Source: Nesterenkonia muleiensis (lineage in GTDB: Bacteria; Actinomycetota; Actinomycetes; Actinomycetales; Micrococcaceae). From it: 64,000 nucleotides of DNA. The stretch covers positions 62,001 through 126,000 of the forward strand of contig NZ_QWLD01000038.1 of NCBI RefSeq assembly GCF_003600155.1, written 5' to 3'. Below, piece after piece: positions 1 through 9,932 of the stretch. Numbering within the stretch: the first letter of the stretch is position 1; every line of letters starts with the position of its first letter. Under the pieces are notes generated by a model that was not told the origin of the DNA, did not search any database, and saw only the letters and a list, made by a program, of their open reading frames with translations. The position numbers were made by a program, and so were the translations under genes.

Positions 1-1
1 A

Positions 2-1555
2 CTGATCATCCGGGCGGAGCTGTTCGAGCCGGGCATGCAGTTCCTGCAGACCAAGGAGCAATACAACCAGCTGTTCACCATGCACGGCACGGTGATGCTG
101 CTGATGTTCGCCACCCCGCTGTTCGCCGGATTCGCCAATGTCATCATGCCCCTGCAGATCGGCGCGCCGGATGTGGCGTTCCCGCGCTTGAACGCACTGG
201 CCTTCTGGCTCTTCCTGTTCGGCTCACTGGTGGCAATGGCCGGGTTCCTGACCCCGCAGGGGGCGGCCTCCTTCGGCTGGTTCGCCTACGCGCCGCTGTC
301 TGATGCCACCTATTCCCCGGGAGTGGGCGGTGACCTATGGGTCTTCGGCCTAGCACTGACCGGCTTCGGCACCATCGCCGGGGGTGTCAACTTCATCACC
401 ACCATCATCTGCATGCGCGCACCAGGCATGACCATGTGGAGGATGCCGATCTTCACCTGGAACACCCTGATCACCTCCATCCTGGTGCTGATGGCCTTCC
501 CGCCGTTGGCTGCGGCGCTGTTCGGATTGGGCCTGGACCGGCGCTTCGGCGGCCACATATTCGACCCGGAGTCCGGTGGGGCCATCCTGTGGCAGCACCT
601 CTTCTGGTTCTTCGGCCACCCAGAGGTGTACATCATCGCCCTGCCGTTCTTCGGCATCATCTCTGAGATCCTCCCGGTCTTCAGCCGCAAGCCGATCTTC
701 GGGTACAAAGGCCTGGTCTACGCGACCATCGCTATCGCTGCCCTGTCGGTCACGGTCTGGGCCCATCACATGTACGTCACCGGCGCGGTGATGCTGCCGT
801 TCTTCGCCCTGATGACCATGCTCATCGCCGTACCCACAGGTGTGAAGTTCTTCAACTGGATAGGCACCATGTGGCGTGGCTCCATCACGTTCGAAACCCC
901 CATGCTGTGGAGCCTCGGCTTCCTGGTCACCTTCCTCTTCGGCGGACTGACCGGCATTATCCTGGCCTCCCCGCCCCTTGATTTCCATCTCTCCGACACC
1001 TACTTCGTGGTGGCGCACTTCCACTACGTCATCTTCGGCACGGTGGTCTTCGCCATGTTCGCCGGCTTCCACTTCTGGTGGCCCAAGTGGACCGGCAAGA
1101 TGCTCAACGAGCGTCTGGGCAAGATCAGCTTCTGGATGCTGTTCATCGGCTTCCACGGCACATTCATGATCCAGCACTGGCTGGGCGTGATGGGTATGCC
1201 GAGGCGCTATGCCGACTACATGGTTGAAGACGGGTTCACGGCGATGAACCAGTTCTCCACCGTGTTCTCCATGCTGCTGGGCGCCTCGCTCATCCCGTTC
1301 TTCTGGAATGTGTGGATCACCCACCGCAGGGGCAAGAAGGTGCTCGTGGACGATCCGTGGGGCTTCGGAGGTTCCCTGGAATGGGCTACCAGCTGCCCCC
1401 CTCCGCGGCACAACTTCCACTCGCTGCCGCGCATCCGCTCGGAGCGCCCGGCACTGGATCTGCATCACCCGGAGCTGTCGGAGCGGCATAGCCTGCAGAC
1501 TCCGGCAGGCAAAGTGTTCGGCCCAGCTGACCAGAAAGACAAGGCAGGTATCTGA
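2..1555 (+). CDS. ctaD: Cytochrome c oxidase subunit I (aa3 type), 5' truncated by window edge
   Basis: Catalytic haem-copper subunit of the terminal oxidase, which reduces O2 with electrons from the bc1 complex and pumps protons. The reading frame is open from base 2, so the N-terminus lies outside the window. Counting from the first visible Met (base 35), the expected ligands are present: H17 for haem a, the GHPEVY motif (191-200) with the Cu-B His and the cross-linked Tyr, the Cu-B pair H244-H245, and H328/H330 for haem a3 and haem a. About a dozen hydrophobic helices are visible and the C-terminus is a short hydrophilic tail. The stop overlaps the ctaF start by one base, so the two are translationally coupled. 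ctaC is expected just upstream, outside the window. Confidence 0.97.
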   Translation: MIIRAELFEPGMQFLQTKEQYNQLFTMHGTVMLLMFATPLFAGFANVIMPLQIGAPDVAFPRLNALAFWLFLFGSLVAMAGFLTPQGAASFGWFAYAPLSDATYSPGVGGDLWVFGLALTGFGTIAGGVNFITTIICMRAPGMTMWRMPIFTWNTLITSILVLMAFPPLAAALFGLGLDRRFGGHIFDPESGGAILWQHLFWFFGHPEVYIIALPFFGIISEILPVFSRKPIFGYKGLVYATIAIAALSVTVWAHHMYVTGAVMLPFFALMTMLIAVPTGVKFFNWIGTMWRGSITFETPMLWSLGFLVTFLFGGLTGIILASPPLDFHLSDTYFVVAHFHYVIFGTVVFAMFAGFHFWWPKWTGKMLNERLGKISFWMLFIGFHGTFMIQHWLGVMGMPRRYADYMVEDGFTAMNQFSTVFSMLLGASLIPFFWNVWITHRRGKKVLVDDPWGFGGSLEWATSCPPPRHNFHSLPRIRSERPALDLHHPELSERHSLQTPAGKVFGPADQKDKAGI

Positions 1556-1956
1556 TGCGCACCAATATCGTCCTCTTCGGCGGCATCGGCCTGTTCGCGT
1601 TGGTGGTCGCCTTCATTTACGGATTCGTGACCGGTTTCGACGAGCTGGCGGGCTTCCCGCTGCTGCTGCTGACAGCCGGGCTGGGCTTCATGCTCTGGTG
1701 GTACCTCCGCTCCACCGATAAGCACCACGAAACCTTGGACGGGGACAATCCAGAGGGGGAGATCTCCGATATGGCCGGCAACTACGGGGATTTCTACCCG
1801 TGGAGCTGGTGGCCGCTGGGACTGGGGTTCAGCCTGGCGTTCTTGTTCTTCGGCGTTGCCATCGACTGGTGGGTACTCTTCGTGGGGCTGCTGCCCACGC
1901 TGTTCTTCGTCACCGGCTGGGTGATGGAGGGCAATCGCAAGACCTACGCCCACTAG
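1555..1956 (+). CDS. ctaF: Cytochrome c oxidase subunit IV, actinobacterial type
   Basis: A small membrane subunit (133 aa) of the actinobacterial aa3 oxidase; it has no redox cofactor and probably has a structural role in the bc1-aa3 supercomplex. Four hydrophobic segments are visible (about 5-27, 33-50, 83-102, 105-124). The soluble loop between helices 2 and 3 carries the family hallmark GDFYPWSWWPL near residues 77-88. The ATG shares its first base with the ctaD stop codon, and def follows after one base, so ctaD-ctaF-def are probably co-transcribed. Length is normal for the family. Confidence 0.93.
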   Translation: MRTNIVLFGGIGLFALVVAFIYGFVTGFDELAGFPLLLLTAGLGFMLWWYLRSTDKHHETLDGDNPEGEISDMAGNYGDFYPWSWWPLGLGFSLAFLFFGVAIDWWVLFVGLLPTLFFVTGWVMEGNRKTYAH

Positions 1957-1957
1957 A

Positions 1958-2569
1958 ATGACTGTCCGCCCCATCGTCATTCACGGCGAGCCCGTGCTCC
2001 ACCGACGTGCCTCCGAGGTCCAGACGATCGATGCTGAGATCCAGGCTCTCATCAAGGATATGAATGAGACGCTCGACGCCTCCAACGGAGTCGGACTGGC
2101 CGCGCCCCAAATCGGGGTTGGTCTGCGGATCTTCAACTGGAAGTACGCTGAGACGGGCGACGTTCCCCACCGCGGTGTGATCATCAACCCGCGGCTGCGG
2201 CTGATCGGCAAGGTGTCCCAGGAGATGCCGGACCCGGATCACGAGGCTGAGGGCTGTCTCTCGGCGCCGGGGTACAGCTTCCCGCTCAAACGCAGCGGCC
2301 ATGTAGAAATCACCGGGTTGGACGCGGCAGGACACCCTGTGCAGTTCGAGGCCACCGGCTGGTTCGCACGCATTCTGCAGCATGAGTACGACCATCTGGA
2401 CGGGTACCTCTACGTCAATCGCCTCACCGACCGCTATGCCAAGCAGTGGAAGAAAGTGGTCAAGCGGGAGGGCTGGAGTCAGGCAGGAAATTCATGGATG
2501 CCCGGGAAGGATCCGGATCCCTTCGGTCATGACGACGAGCAGGGCTCAGCGGAGGTCCCTTCCGTCTGA
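1958..2569 (+). CDS. def: Peptide deformylase
   Basis: A metal-dependent hydrolase that removes the N-formyl group from nascent proteins in the cytoplasm. All three signature motifs are present: GVGLAAPQ (44-51), EGCLS (98-102) with the metal-binding Cys, and HEYDH (142-146) with the two His ligands and the catalytic Glu. At 203 aa it is close to other actinobacterial deformylases, with a basic and acidic C-terminal extension after about residue 165. It starts one base after the ctaF stop. The gene end faces the trpD end across 82 bases, a convergent arrangement. Confidence 0.95.
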   Translation: MTVRPIVIHGEPVLHRRASEVQTIDAEIQALIKDMNETLDASNGVGLAAPQIGVGLRIFNWKYAETGDVPHRGVIINPRLRLIGKVSQEMPDPDHEAEGCLSAPGYSFPLKRSGHVEITGLDAAGHPVQFEATGWFARILQHEYDHLDGYLYVNRLTDRYAKQWKKVVKREGWSQAGNSWMPGKDPDPFGHDDEQGSAEVPSV

Positions 2570-2651
2570 TTTTTCGTTCGGGGTCTCCATACGACGTTGA
2601 TCTTGGCTCTGACAATGGCCACCGATGGGCCTATCGGGCCGCCTAAGGGCC

Positions 2652-3692
2652 CTAGGACCGGCTGAAGCTGATCCAGCCCTCCAATACTCGGGCGGCCCTC
2701 CCGGAGTCGATGGACTCCGCTGCCCGCTGCATATTCGATCGTAGTCTGGTGACCAGATCGGCCTCGGCTGATTCCTCCAGGGCAGTCAGCCCGGCCGCAG
2801 CGTTGATCAGCACAGCGTCCCGGACAGGACCGGTCTGGCCGCTGAGCACCTGGTGGACGATGCTGGCATTGTGCTCAGCACTGCCGCCACGCAGCTCATC
2901 CACATCCGCCGTCGGGACTCCTACGTCCTCGGGGCGCAGTTCGGTGTGTGTGACCGCTCCTTCACGGACCTCCCAGATATCGGTGGCCGCTGAGGTGGTG
3001 ATCTTGTCGCGGCCATCATGTCCGCGGAAGACCAGCGCGCGTGTTCCCCGCACTGCCAGTGATTGGGCGATCTGCGGTGCGAGATCGGCGCTGGAGCATC
3101 CCAGTGCCTGCGCAGCAGGCCGTGCGGGGTTAGAGATAGGCCCCAGGAAGTTGAAAACTGTGCGCACGCCCAAGGACTTCCGGGCACTCATGACATGCTT
3201 CATCGCCGGGTGAAACTGCTGAGCGAAGAGGAAGGTGATACCTACCTCCCCGGCCGCAGAGGCGATCCGCTCGGCAGGCAGAGTGAGATCCACGCCCAGC
3301 GCCTCGATCACATCGGCAGCCCCTGCAGTGGAGGAGGCACCCCGGTTGCCGTGCTTGACCACCGTGGCACCGGCCCCTGAGGCCACCAAGGAGCTCATAG
3401 TGGAGATGTTCACAGTACCCAGTCGGTCCCCTCCGGTGCCCACGATGTCCAGAGTCTCTCCCGGTATCGAAATCTGGACAGCCTTGTTCATCATGGACTC
3501 CGAGAGGCCCAGAAGCTCCGCGCCCGTCTCGCCCTTGGCACGCAGGGCCACCAGGAAACCCGCGGTCTGCGATTCGGTCAAGTCACCGCCCATGAGCTGA
3601 TCCATGGCCCAGGCCGCGGTTTCGGCGGTGAGGTCCTTGCCCTCCAAAAGGGTCTCGAGCAGCGCAGGCCAGGTCAGCTCTTCAGCATTCAT
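2652..3692 (-). CDS. trpD: Anthranilate phosphoribosyltransferase
   Basis: Transfers the phosphoribosyl group of PRPP to anthranilate in tryptophan synthesis. Visible motifs are the glycine-rich PRPP loop GTGGD and the KHGNR anthranilate/PRPP segment. A GTG at 3701 would add three residues (V-L-M). I prefer the ATG at 3692 because the hexamer TATTGT (3705-3700 on this strand) lies exactly 7 nt before it, a leaderless arrangement seen repeatedly in this window; the GTG would lie inside that hexamer. The gene stands alone, divergent from ctaE and away from any other trp gene, a placement known in actinobacteria. Confidence 0.93.
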   Translation of the reverse strand: MNAEELTWPALLETLLEGKDLTAETAAWAMDQLMGGDLTESQTAGFLVALRAKGETGAELLGLSESMMNKAVQISIPGETLDIVGTGGDRLGTVNISTMSSLVASGAGATVVKHGNRGASSTAGAADVIEALGVDLTLPAERIASAAGEVGITFLFAQQFHPAMKHVMSARKSLGVRTVFNFLGPISNPARPAAQALGCSSADLAPQIAQSLAVRGTRALVFRGHDGRDKITTSAATDIWEVREGAVTHTELRPEDVGVPTADVDELRGGSAEHNASIVHQVLSGQTGPVRDAVLINAAAGLTALEESAEADLVTRLRSNMQRAAESIDSGRAARVLEGWISFSRS

Positions 3693-3699
3693 GAGAACC

Positions 3700-3705
3700 A
3701 CAATA
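3700..3705 (-). promoter_or_regulatory. Putative -10 element of trpD (leaderless)
   Basis: TATTGT read on the minus strand fits the actinobacterial -10 consensus TANNNT and sits 7 nt before the preferred trpD ATG, which would place the transcription start at or next to that ATG. I see no clear -35. The 203-base gap 3693-3895 also has to hold the ctaE promoter, which I could not place with confidence. Confidence 0.4.
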
Positions 3706-3895
3706 TGTCACCCGGCGGCACCCCGTGGAGCGAGTTTTTCGACGCCGTGTAGAAATATTTGTGCAACTTTCGTCACTCGCTTGTTCCGCCGATCCCAGGA
3801 AACACGCGGCAACAGCGGAATCACAGCGTCTTCGCCGCACGCCACACCCCCTCACCGGCATGCAATCCCGTTCGATTTCAGGACATAATGTGTCT

Positions 3896-4543
3896 GTGAC
3901 GTCTGCAACCCAAGCCCCAGCCGCGCCGGCGCGCACGCTGCCGAATCGACCAAACATGGTTTCTGTAGGGACCATGGTCTGGCTGACCAGCGAGCTCATG
4001 TTCTTCGCCGGCCTCTTCGCCATGTTTTTCACCCTGCGCTCCACCCAGCCCGAAATGTGGGCCAGTTACAGTGCGGAGCTGGACATCTTCCTGGCCACTG
4101 TCATTACGGTGATCTTGGTCTCCAGCTCATTCACCGCACAGTTCGGCGTCTTCGCCGCGGAGCGGCACCAGCCGCGCCGCACCGGCGGCCCCTGGCAGGT
4201 GAAGTCATGGGGAATGGTCGAGTGGTACATCCTGTCCTTCCTGCTGGGCTCCATCTTCATCGCCGGACAGACCTATGAGTTCGCCGTCCTGGTGACCCAC
4301 GGAGTGACCATTCAGGCCAACGCCTTCGGGTCGGCCTTCTACATCACCACTGGCTTCCACGGCCTGCACGTGCTCGGCGGTCTGTTCGCCTTCCTTTACG
4401 TGATTGCACGCGCTTACTACAGCGTGAAGTTCACCTCGAAGGAAGCCCATGCCGCCGTTGTGATCTCGTACTACTGGCACTTTGTCGACGTCGTGTGGAT
4501 CGCACTGTTCGGTGTGGTCTACATCCTCCCGCTGCTGATCTGA
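3896..4543 (+). CDS. ctaE: Cytochrome c oxidase subunit III
   Basis: An integral membrane subunit of the aa3 oxidase, without redox centres. The GTG at 3896 gives a 215-aa protein beginning MTSATQAP, which matches the usual actinobacterial N-terminus ahead of the conserved NRPNMVSVGT stretch; AGGA at 3880-3883 can serve as ribosome site. The frame stays open upstream to 3725, but that extension is hydrophilic and unlike the family. Five hydrophobic helices are visible and the family motifs TGFHGLHV and YYWHFVDVVW are intact. It heads the block ctaE-qcrC-qcrA-qcrB, so oxidase and bc1 subunits are made together. Confidence 0.93.
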   Translation: MTSATQAPAAPARTLPNRPNMVSVGTMVWLTSELMFFAGLFAMFFTLRSTQPEMWASYSAELDIFLATVITVILVSSSFTAQFGVFAAERHQPRRTGGPWQVKSWGMVEWYILSFLLGSIFIAGQTYEFAVLVTHGVTIQANAFGSAFYITTGFHGLHVLGGLFAFLYVIARAYYSVKFTSKEAHAAVVISYYWHFVDVVWIALFGVVYILPLLI

Positions 4544-4603
4544 TCGGCCCATGAGACACCCAAGACACCCACACCGCACCGAAGAGAAAAGGAACCGGCT
4601 GAA

Positions 4604-5401
4604 GTGAAGGCACTTTCGCAGAAGCGCCGCCACCCATTCGCGTTCGTGGCGCTGCTCCTCCTGGGGCTGCTGGTTACTGGCGGCCTCTACGCCGCTGCGA
4701 CCACGGTGAACCAGGCACAGGCATCGAACACGCCCGAGGGCTACAGCGCTGAGCAGGTCGAGGAGGGCGAACGGCTGTTCACCGCCAACTGCGCCACCTG
4801 CCACGGCCCGAACGCCGAAGGAACCGATGCCGGGCCGTCTCTGATCGGTGCCGGAGCGGCCTCGGTCGAGTTCCAGGTTGGTACGGGCCGCATGCCTATG
4901 CAGATGCAGGGCCCGCAGGCCCCGCAGAAGCCGCCGCAGTTCAATGAAGAACAGACCACCCAAATGGCTGCCTATGTCGCCTCCTTGGGCGCGGGCCCGG
5001 CTGTCCCGGATGATGAGTGGCTGGATGTCGACCAAGGCGACCCGGCCCGGGGCGGTGAGCTCTTCCGTATCAACTGCGCTATGTGTCACAACGCCGCGGG
5101 TGCCGGTGGGGCCCTGACCGAGGGCAAGTATGCGCCCAGCGTCCTCGGAGTCGAGCCGGTCCATGTCTACACCGCGATGAGCACCGGTCCGCAGAACATG
5201 CCAGTATTCAGCGATGCCAATATCCCGCCGGAGGATAAGCGGGACATCATCGCGTTCCTGCAGACCTACGACCAGCAGGGATCACCAGGAGGATTCTCGC
5301 TGGGCGCCCTGGGCCCGGTCTCCGAAGGACTGCTGATCTGGACCCTCGGACTGGCCCTGCTGATCGGGTCGATGGTCTGGCTGACCTCACGGTCTTCCTA
5401 G
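4604..5401 (+). CDS. qcrC: Dihaem cytochrome c subunit of the bc1 complex
   Basis: Carries electrons from the Rieske protein directly to the aa3 oxidase within the supercomplex, replacing soluble cytochrome c. It has an N-terminal membrane anchor (about 11-33), two c-type haem sites C63-x-x-C66-H67 and C158-x-x-C161-H162, and a C-terminal transmembrane helix (about 243-260). The two haem domains face the outside of the cell. The GTG start at 4604 has AAAAGGA about 10 nt upstream. Length (265 aa) is typical. The gap before the gene contains a CACCCACACCGCACC element that recurs, slightly changed, before qcrA. Confidence 0.96.
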   Translation: MKALSQKRRHPFAFVALLLLGLLVTGGLYAAATTVNQAQASNTPEGYSAEQVEEGERLFTANCATCHGPNAEGTDAGPSLIGAGAASVEFQVGTGRMPMQMQGPQAPQKPPQFNEEQTTQMAAYVASLGAGPAVPDDEWLDVDQGDPARGGELFRINCAMCHNAAGAGGALTEGKYAPSVLGVEPVHVYTAMSTGPQNMPVFSDANIPPEDKRDIIAFLQTYDQQGSPGGFSLGALGPVSEGLLIWTLGLALLIGSMVWLTSRSS

Positions 5402-5462
5402 CAGGCATACCAAGCACAAGCACCCATACCGCACTTGAGACAGAGCAAAGGACGAAAACCAT

Positions 5463-6557
5463 ATGGCCGAGCACGGTAACGGCGAATCAGGCGCCGTCGT
5501 CACAGCCGGCGAAGGGGAGTCGAATGGCTACGCCATCGACAATCCGGGTCTGCCGCCGCACCGCCCCCGGCTGGCAGATGTGGACGAAAAAGCCGCCAAA
5601 CGCAGTGAGCGCCAGGTTGCGACACTGTTTCTCCTCTCCATCATCGGAACGGTGATCTTCTTCGTCGGCTATTTCGCTGTAGCGCGGATGGATCAGTTCG
5701 ACGACTACTTCGAGGGAATGACTGCACTGCGGGTGCAGAACACCCTCCTCGGGGTAGGATCCGCTTTGGCTATGCTGGGCATCGGCCTTGGCGTGGTGCA
5801 CTGGGCCAGGACTCTGATGCCTGACCATGAGATCGTTGAGGACCGCAAGCCACTGCGCAAGGAGGCCGACCGGGCTGAGGCGGAGCAGATCGTCACCGAT
5901 GTGATCGATGAGACTCAGATCAAGCGTCGTCCCCTGTTGCGCAATACGCTGATCGCCGCGGCCCTGCTGGCGCCTTTGCCTGCTGTGGTGCTCTTCCGGG
6001 ATCTTGACACCAGCGAGGACTTCGGCGTGGAGCGGTTGCGCCACTCGTTATGGGCGGAGGGCGTACGCCTGGTTCGTGACCCCACCGGGACCCCGATCCG
6101 CGCGGCGGATATCACCATTGGTTCGGCGATGCATGTGATCCCCGAAAACCTCCGCGAGATCTCCGGTCACGGCGAAAGGCTGTCTGAGAAGGCCAAGTCC
6201 GTGGTCCTGCTGATGCGGATGAACCCCGATGACTTCAATGAGCAGATCCCCGGGCGCGAAGACTGGACCCACGAAGGAATCATTGCCTGCTCCAAGGTGT
6301 GCACCCATGTCGGCTGCCCGGTTGCTCTCTATGAGCGGCACACCCACCACCTGCTGTGCCCCTGCCACCAGTCCACCTTCGACGCCGCGGAGAACTTCAA
6401 AGTGGTGTTCGGCCCAGCGGGGCGCCCGCTGCCCCAGCTGCCGATCACTGTGGACAATGAAGGCTTCCTCATCGCCCGCAGCGATTTCACTGAACCTATC
6501 GGCCCGACCTACTGGGAACGCGGCCAGACCGACCCGGAAGGTGACTTTCCCGCATGA
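5463..6557 (+). CDS. qcrA: Rieske iron-sulfur subunit of the bc1 complex
   Basis: The [2Fe-2S] subunit that takes one electron from menaquinol at the Qo site and passes it to QcrC. The cluster ligands are C280, H282, C299 and H302; C285 and C301 form the usual stabilising disulfide. Unlike proteobacterial Rieske proteins it has three N-terminal transmembrane helices (about 52-73, 92-114, 159-177), the actinobacterial form, and a long hydrophilic N-terminus. AAAGGA precedes the ATG with good spacing. The stop overlaps qcrB by 4 nt (ATGA). Confidence 0.96.
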   Translation: MAEHGNGESGAVVTAGEGESNGYAIDNPGLPPHRPRLADVDEKAAKRSERQVATLFLLSIIGTVIFFVGYFAVARMDQFDDYFEGMTALRVQNTLLGVGSALAMLGIGLGVVHWARTLMPDHEIVEDRKPLRKEADRAEAEQIVTDVIDETQIKRRPLLRNTLIAAALLAPLPAVVLFRDLDTSEDFGVERLRHSLWAEGVRLVRDPTGTPIRAADITIGSAMHVIPENLREISGHGERLSEKAKSVVLLMRMNPDDFNEQIPGREDWTHEGIIACSKVCTHVGCPVALYERHTHHLLCPCHQSTFDAAENFKVVFGPAGRPLPQLPITVDNEGFLIARSDFTEPIGPTYWERGQTDPEGDFPA

Positions 6558-8287
6558 GCGCCTCTCAAGAGAAGTACGCCGAGGCTCAGTACCTCGAGGC
6601 TGAGCAATATCAGGCCAAGACTCGGTCGGGCAAGATCGCCAACTACGTCGACCAGCGCGTCGGTGGTACCGGCATGGTCCGTGAGTTCGGCAAAAAGATC
6701 TTCCCGGACCACTGGACCTTCATGTTTGGTGAAGTCGCCCTGTACAGCTTTATCATCGTGGTTGTCTCCGGAGCGTTCCTCACATTCTGGTTCGACCCCT
6801 CCATGTCCACTACTCGCTACTCCGGCTCCTACGCGCCGCTGCAGGGTCTTGAGATGTCCATGGCCTACGCCACGGCGCTTGAGTTGAGCTTCGATGTGCG
6901 CGGGGGGCTTTTTATGCGGCAGCTCCACCACTGGGGTGCCCTGCTCTTTGTCCTGGCGATGGCCGTGCACATGCTTCGGGTGTTCTTCACCGGAGCGTTC
7001 CGCAAGCCCCGTGAGCTCAACTGGGTTGTCGGTGCTTCACTGCTGCTGCTGGGCATGGGTGCAGGCTTCACCGGCTATTCGCTGCCTGACGAGGTGCTCT
7101 CCGGAAATGGCCTACGCATCATCGACGGAATGATCAAGGCCCTTCCCGTGGTCGGCACCTACATCAGTTTCTTCCTCTTCGGCGGGGAGTTCCCCGGCAA
7201 TGAAGTCATTCCGCGCCTGTACTCCCTGCATATCTTCATCATCCCGGCGATGATCCTCATTCTCATCGCAGTGCACCTGTTCATGGTGGTAGTGCATAAG
7301 CACACGCAATACCCTGGCCCAGGCCGCACTGAGCGCAATGTGGTCGGCTACCCCATCGGCCCCGTCTACGCGGCCAAGGCTGGCGGCTTTTTCTTCATTG
7401 TGTTGGGGATCCTCTGCCTGATCTCCGGTACGTTCCAAATCAACGCGCTGTGGAATTACGGGCCCTATGATCCGTCACCGGTGCAGGCCGGAGCGCAGCC
7501 GGACTGGTACATCGGTCCGTTCGAGGGCGTGCTGCGTCTGATGCCCGGGTACCTGGGGCCGATACCGCTGGAGTTCAACATCCCCACCCCGTGGGGCGGC
7601 AACTCGGTGGCGTTCCCTGTGCTGGCCCCCATGATTCCGGTGGCTGTGCTGTTCCTCGGGTTGTTCATCTGGCCGTGGCTGGAGGCATGGATCACCGGTG
7701 ACAAGAAGGAACACCACCTGCTTGACCGTCCGCGCAACGCACCGACCCGTACCGCGGTCGGCGCGGCGGTGATGACCAATTACTTCATCATGTGGGGTAT
7801 GGGCTCCAACGATCTGATCGCCACGCATTTCCAGCTCAGTCTCAATGACATCACCTACTGGTCACGAGTACTGTTCTTCGTCGGTCCGGTGATCGCCTAC
7901 ATCCTCACCAAGCGGATCTGCCTGGCGCTGCAGCGCAAAGACCGTGAGGTCGCTCTGCACGGCCACGAAGCAGGTGTGATCGAGGTCAGCCCTGATGGCG
8001 GGTTCCATGAGCGGCATAAGCTGCCTTCAGAGTACGAGCTGTGGACCTTGGTCTCCTACGAGGCCCCGGAGCCGAGCGAACCGCGGACCAATGCCAAGGG
8101 TAAGGTCAGCCGGACTGAGAAGTTCCGCACTTGGCTCAACAAGATCTGGTTCGAGGACCGGGTGGAACCGGTCTCCCGTGAGGAGTACCTTGAGGCGTTG
8201 GAGCACAGCGGCGATCATGAGGACGGTGCCCCGAAGAGCCTCGAAGCAGCCAGCTCCGGCGGTGAACTCGGCTCAGGCAGGCACTGA
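6554..8287 (+). CDS. qcrB: Cytochrome b subunit of the bc1 complex
   Basis: The membrane core of the bc1 complex, holding the two b haems and both quinone sites. Paired His ligands are recognisable in the helices containing RQLHHWGALL/MAVHMLR and YSLHIFII/IAVHLFM. The C-terminus (about residues 440-577) is a long hydrophilic cytoplasmic extension typical of actinobacterial QcrB (577 aa here, against about 400 aa for mitochondrial cytochrome b). It is coupled to qcrA by an ATGA overlap. A strong inverted repeat follows the gene. Confidence 0.96.
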   Translation: MSASQEKYAEAQYLEAEQYQAKTRSGKIANYVDQRVGGTGMVREFGKKIFPDHWTFMFGEVALYSFIIVVVSGAFLTFWFDPSMSTTRYSGSYAPLQGLEMSMAYATALELSFDVRGGLFMRQLHHWGALLFVLAMAVHMLRVFFTGAFRKPRELNWVVGASLLLLGMGAGFTGYSLPDEVLSGNGLRIIDGMIKALPVVGTYISFFLFGGEFPGNEVIPRLYSLHIFIIPAMILILIAVHLFMVVVHKHTQYPGPGRTERNVVGYPIGPVYAAKAGGFFFIVLGILCLISGTFQINALWNYGPYDPSPVQAGAQPDWYIGPFEGVLRLMPGYLGPIPLEFNIPTPWGGNSVAFPVLAPMIPVAVLFLGLFIWPWLEAWITGDKKEHHLLDRPRNAPTRTAVGAAVMTNYFIMWGMGSNDLIATHFQLSLNDITYWSRVLFFVGPVIAYILTKRICLALQRKDREVALHGHEAGVIEVSPDGGFHERHKLPSEYELWTLVSYEAPEPSEPRTNAKGKVSRTEKFRTWLNKIWFEDRVEPVSREEYLEALEHSGDHEDGAPKSLEAASSGGELGSGRH

Positions 8288-8305
8288 GCAGTCCCTGCTG
8301 CGTTC

Positions 8306-8369
8306 GGTGGCCCCTGATGACGATAGTTTAGGCAAGAAATAGCCCACAGCGTCGTCGTCAGGGGTCACC
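8306..8369. terminator. Inverted repeat between convergent qcrB and rarA
   Basis: Two 18-nt arms (8306-8323 and 8352-8369) are complementary at 16 of 18 positions, separated by a 28-nt loop. The element lies between the converging ends of qcrB and rarA, so a bidirectional terminator is the simplest reading. There is no U-tract on either side. Confidence 0.55.
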
Positions 8370-8434
8370 GTATGTTTCGGGCAGGGACCAGGAGGGTCTG
8401 GGCGGCGTATGCGCGGAAACTGTGTCGGCACGGA

Positions 8435-9796
8435 CTACGAATGCTCGCGGATGATGCCGCGTAGGCGCTGGAGTCTCTCGGCGACTGCGCGTTCATTGCC
8501 GTTCTGGGTGGGGGAGTAGTAGTCCACTCCCATCAGGTCATCGGGCGGGTACTGCTGAGCCGCCACATGATGGGGCTGATCGTGGGCATAGGCATAGTCT
8601 TTTCCATGACCCAGCCTCTGCGCCCCTGAATAATGAGCGTCCCGCAGATGGGGCGGCACCGGCCCGCCCTTGCCGGACCGCACATCTGCGATGGCCGCGT
8701 CCAGGGCCTTATAGGAGGCGTTCGACTTCGGCGCGGTGGCAATGTGCACCGTCGCCTGCGCCAAGAGGATCCGCGCCTCCGGCATCCCGATCAGCTGCAC
8801 GGCCTCGGCGGCGGCTACCGCAGACTGCAGGGCTGTGGGGTCCGCCATGGCGACCTCTTCACCGGCGGCAATGATCAGCCGGCGAGCGATGAAGCGAGGA
8901 TCTTCCCCGGCAACGATCATCCGCGCCAGATAGTGCAAAGCCGCATCCACGTCGGAGCCGCGTAGCGACTTGATGAACGCAGAGATAATGTCGTAGTGCT
9001 GATCGCCGTCTTTGTCGTAGCGCTGGACGGCAAAGTCTGCGGCCTGTTCGGCATCGGCAGTGGTGACGGTGTCTGAGTCTCGTCCGGCAGCGACTGCTGC
9101 GGCGGCCTCCAAGGTCGTCAGGACCCGGCGGGCATCGCCGCCCGAGACCCGCAGAATATGCTCCCGTGCGGCGTCTTCTAAGCTGAAGCTGCCGTCTAAG
9201 CCGTGTTCGGCTGCAAGCGCACGGTCGATCAGCCCACTGAGGTCCTCGCGGGTCAGCGAGGTCAGGGTCAGCAGCAATGAGCGGGAGAGAAGGGGCGCTA
9301 CCACGCTGAAGGAGGGGTTCTCCGTAGTGGCGGCCACCAGAATCACCCAGCCGTTCTCCACGCCGGGCAGAAGTGCGTCCTGCTGAGCCTTGTTGAACCG
9401 ATGGATCTCGTCGAGGAACAGCACAGTGGTCAGCCCCCGCAGATCACGGTCCTCAAGAGCTTGGTCCATCACCCGGCGGACGTCCTTCACACCTGCTCTG
9501 ATGGCTGATAGCTCGACGAACTTCCGGGTACCGCCACGTGCGATCACATGGGCGACTGTGGTCTTACCGGTCCCTGGAGGTCCGTAGAGGATCACTGAGC
9601 TCGGGCCAGCCGGACCGCTGGAGCCTTGGACCAGTACACGCAGAGGTGACCCCTCGCTGAGCAGATGCTGCTGGCCGACCACCTCGTCCAGGGTCTGTGG
9701 CCGCATTCGCACGGCCAACGGCGCATGACGACGGCGTGCGGACTTAGGTGCGGACGGTTCGTCGTCGTGCTCCTCGGCAGTGAAAAGATCGCTCAT
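8435..9796 (-). CDS. rarA: Replication-associated recombination protein A (MgsA/RarA AAA+ ATPase)
   Basis: An AAA+ ATPase related to the clamp loader; it acts at stalled replication forks. Walker A GPPGTGKT is at residues 72-79 and Walker B LFLDEIHR at about 126-133, followed by the MgsA/RarA tetramerisation and C-terminal domains (including the [16 protein letters not shown] motif and the C-terminal PDDL segment). The frame is open to 9934, but I chose the ATG at 9796 (453 aa): the protein then begins MSDLFTAEE as in relatives, with GGGAG 8 nt upstream on this strand. It is the last gene of a minus-strand run that also holds the lipoprotein, aspS and hisS genes. Confidence 0.93.
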   Translation of the reverse strand: MSDLFTAEEHDDEPSAPKSARRRHAPLAVRMRPQTLDEVVGQQHLLSEGSPLRVLVQGSSGPAGPSSVILYGPPGTGKTTVAHVIARGGTRKFVELSAIRAGVKDVRRVMDQALEDRDLRGLTTVLFLDEIHRFNKAQQDALLPGVENGWVILVAATTENPSFSVVAPLLSRSLLLTLTSLTREDLSGLIDRALAAEHGLDGSFSLEDAAREHILRVSGGDARRVLTTLEAAAAVAAGRDSDTVTTADAEQAADFAVQRYDKDGDQHYDIISAFIKSLRGSDVDAALHYLARMIVAGEDPRFIARRLIIAAGEEVAMADPTALQSAVAAAEAVQLIGMPEARILLAQATVHIATAPKSNASYKALDAAIADVRSGKGGPVPPHLRDAHYSGAQRLGHGKDYAYAHDQPHHVAAQQYPPDDLMGVDYYSPTQNGNERAVAERLQRLRGIIREHS

Positions 9797-9932
9797 TGTC
9801 AGCACTCCCGCCACAGAATTCGTAGAAATTTTCGAACGCCAGTCTACCGGTCTATCACACACCAGGCGGCCGTTGGAGAGCACGCCGGACATCACAGCAC
9901 AGTATCTGCGTATAGAAGCGGGGGGAGCGGCC

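Noticed and set aside
2652-3692. trpD alone as a sign of gene loss or transfer
   Set aside because: A solitary trpD divergent from ctaE is a known arrangement in actinobacteria.
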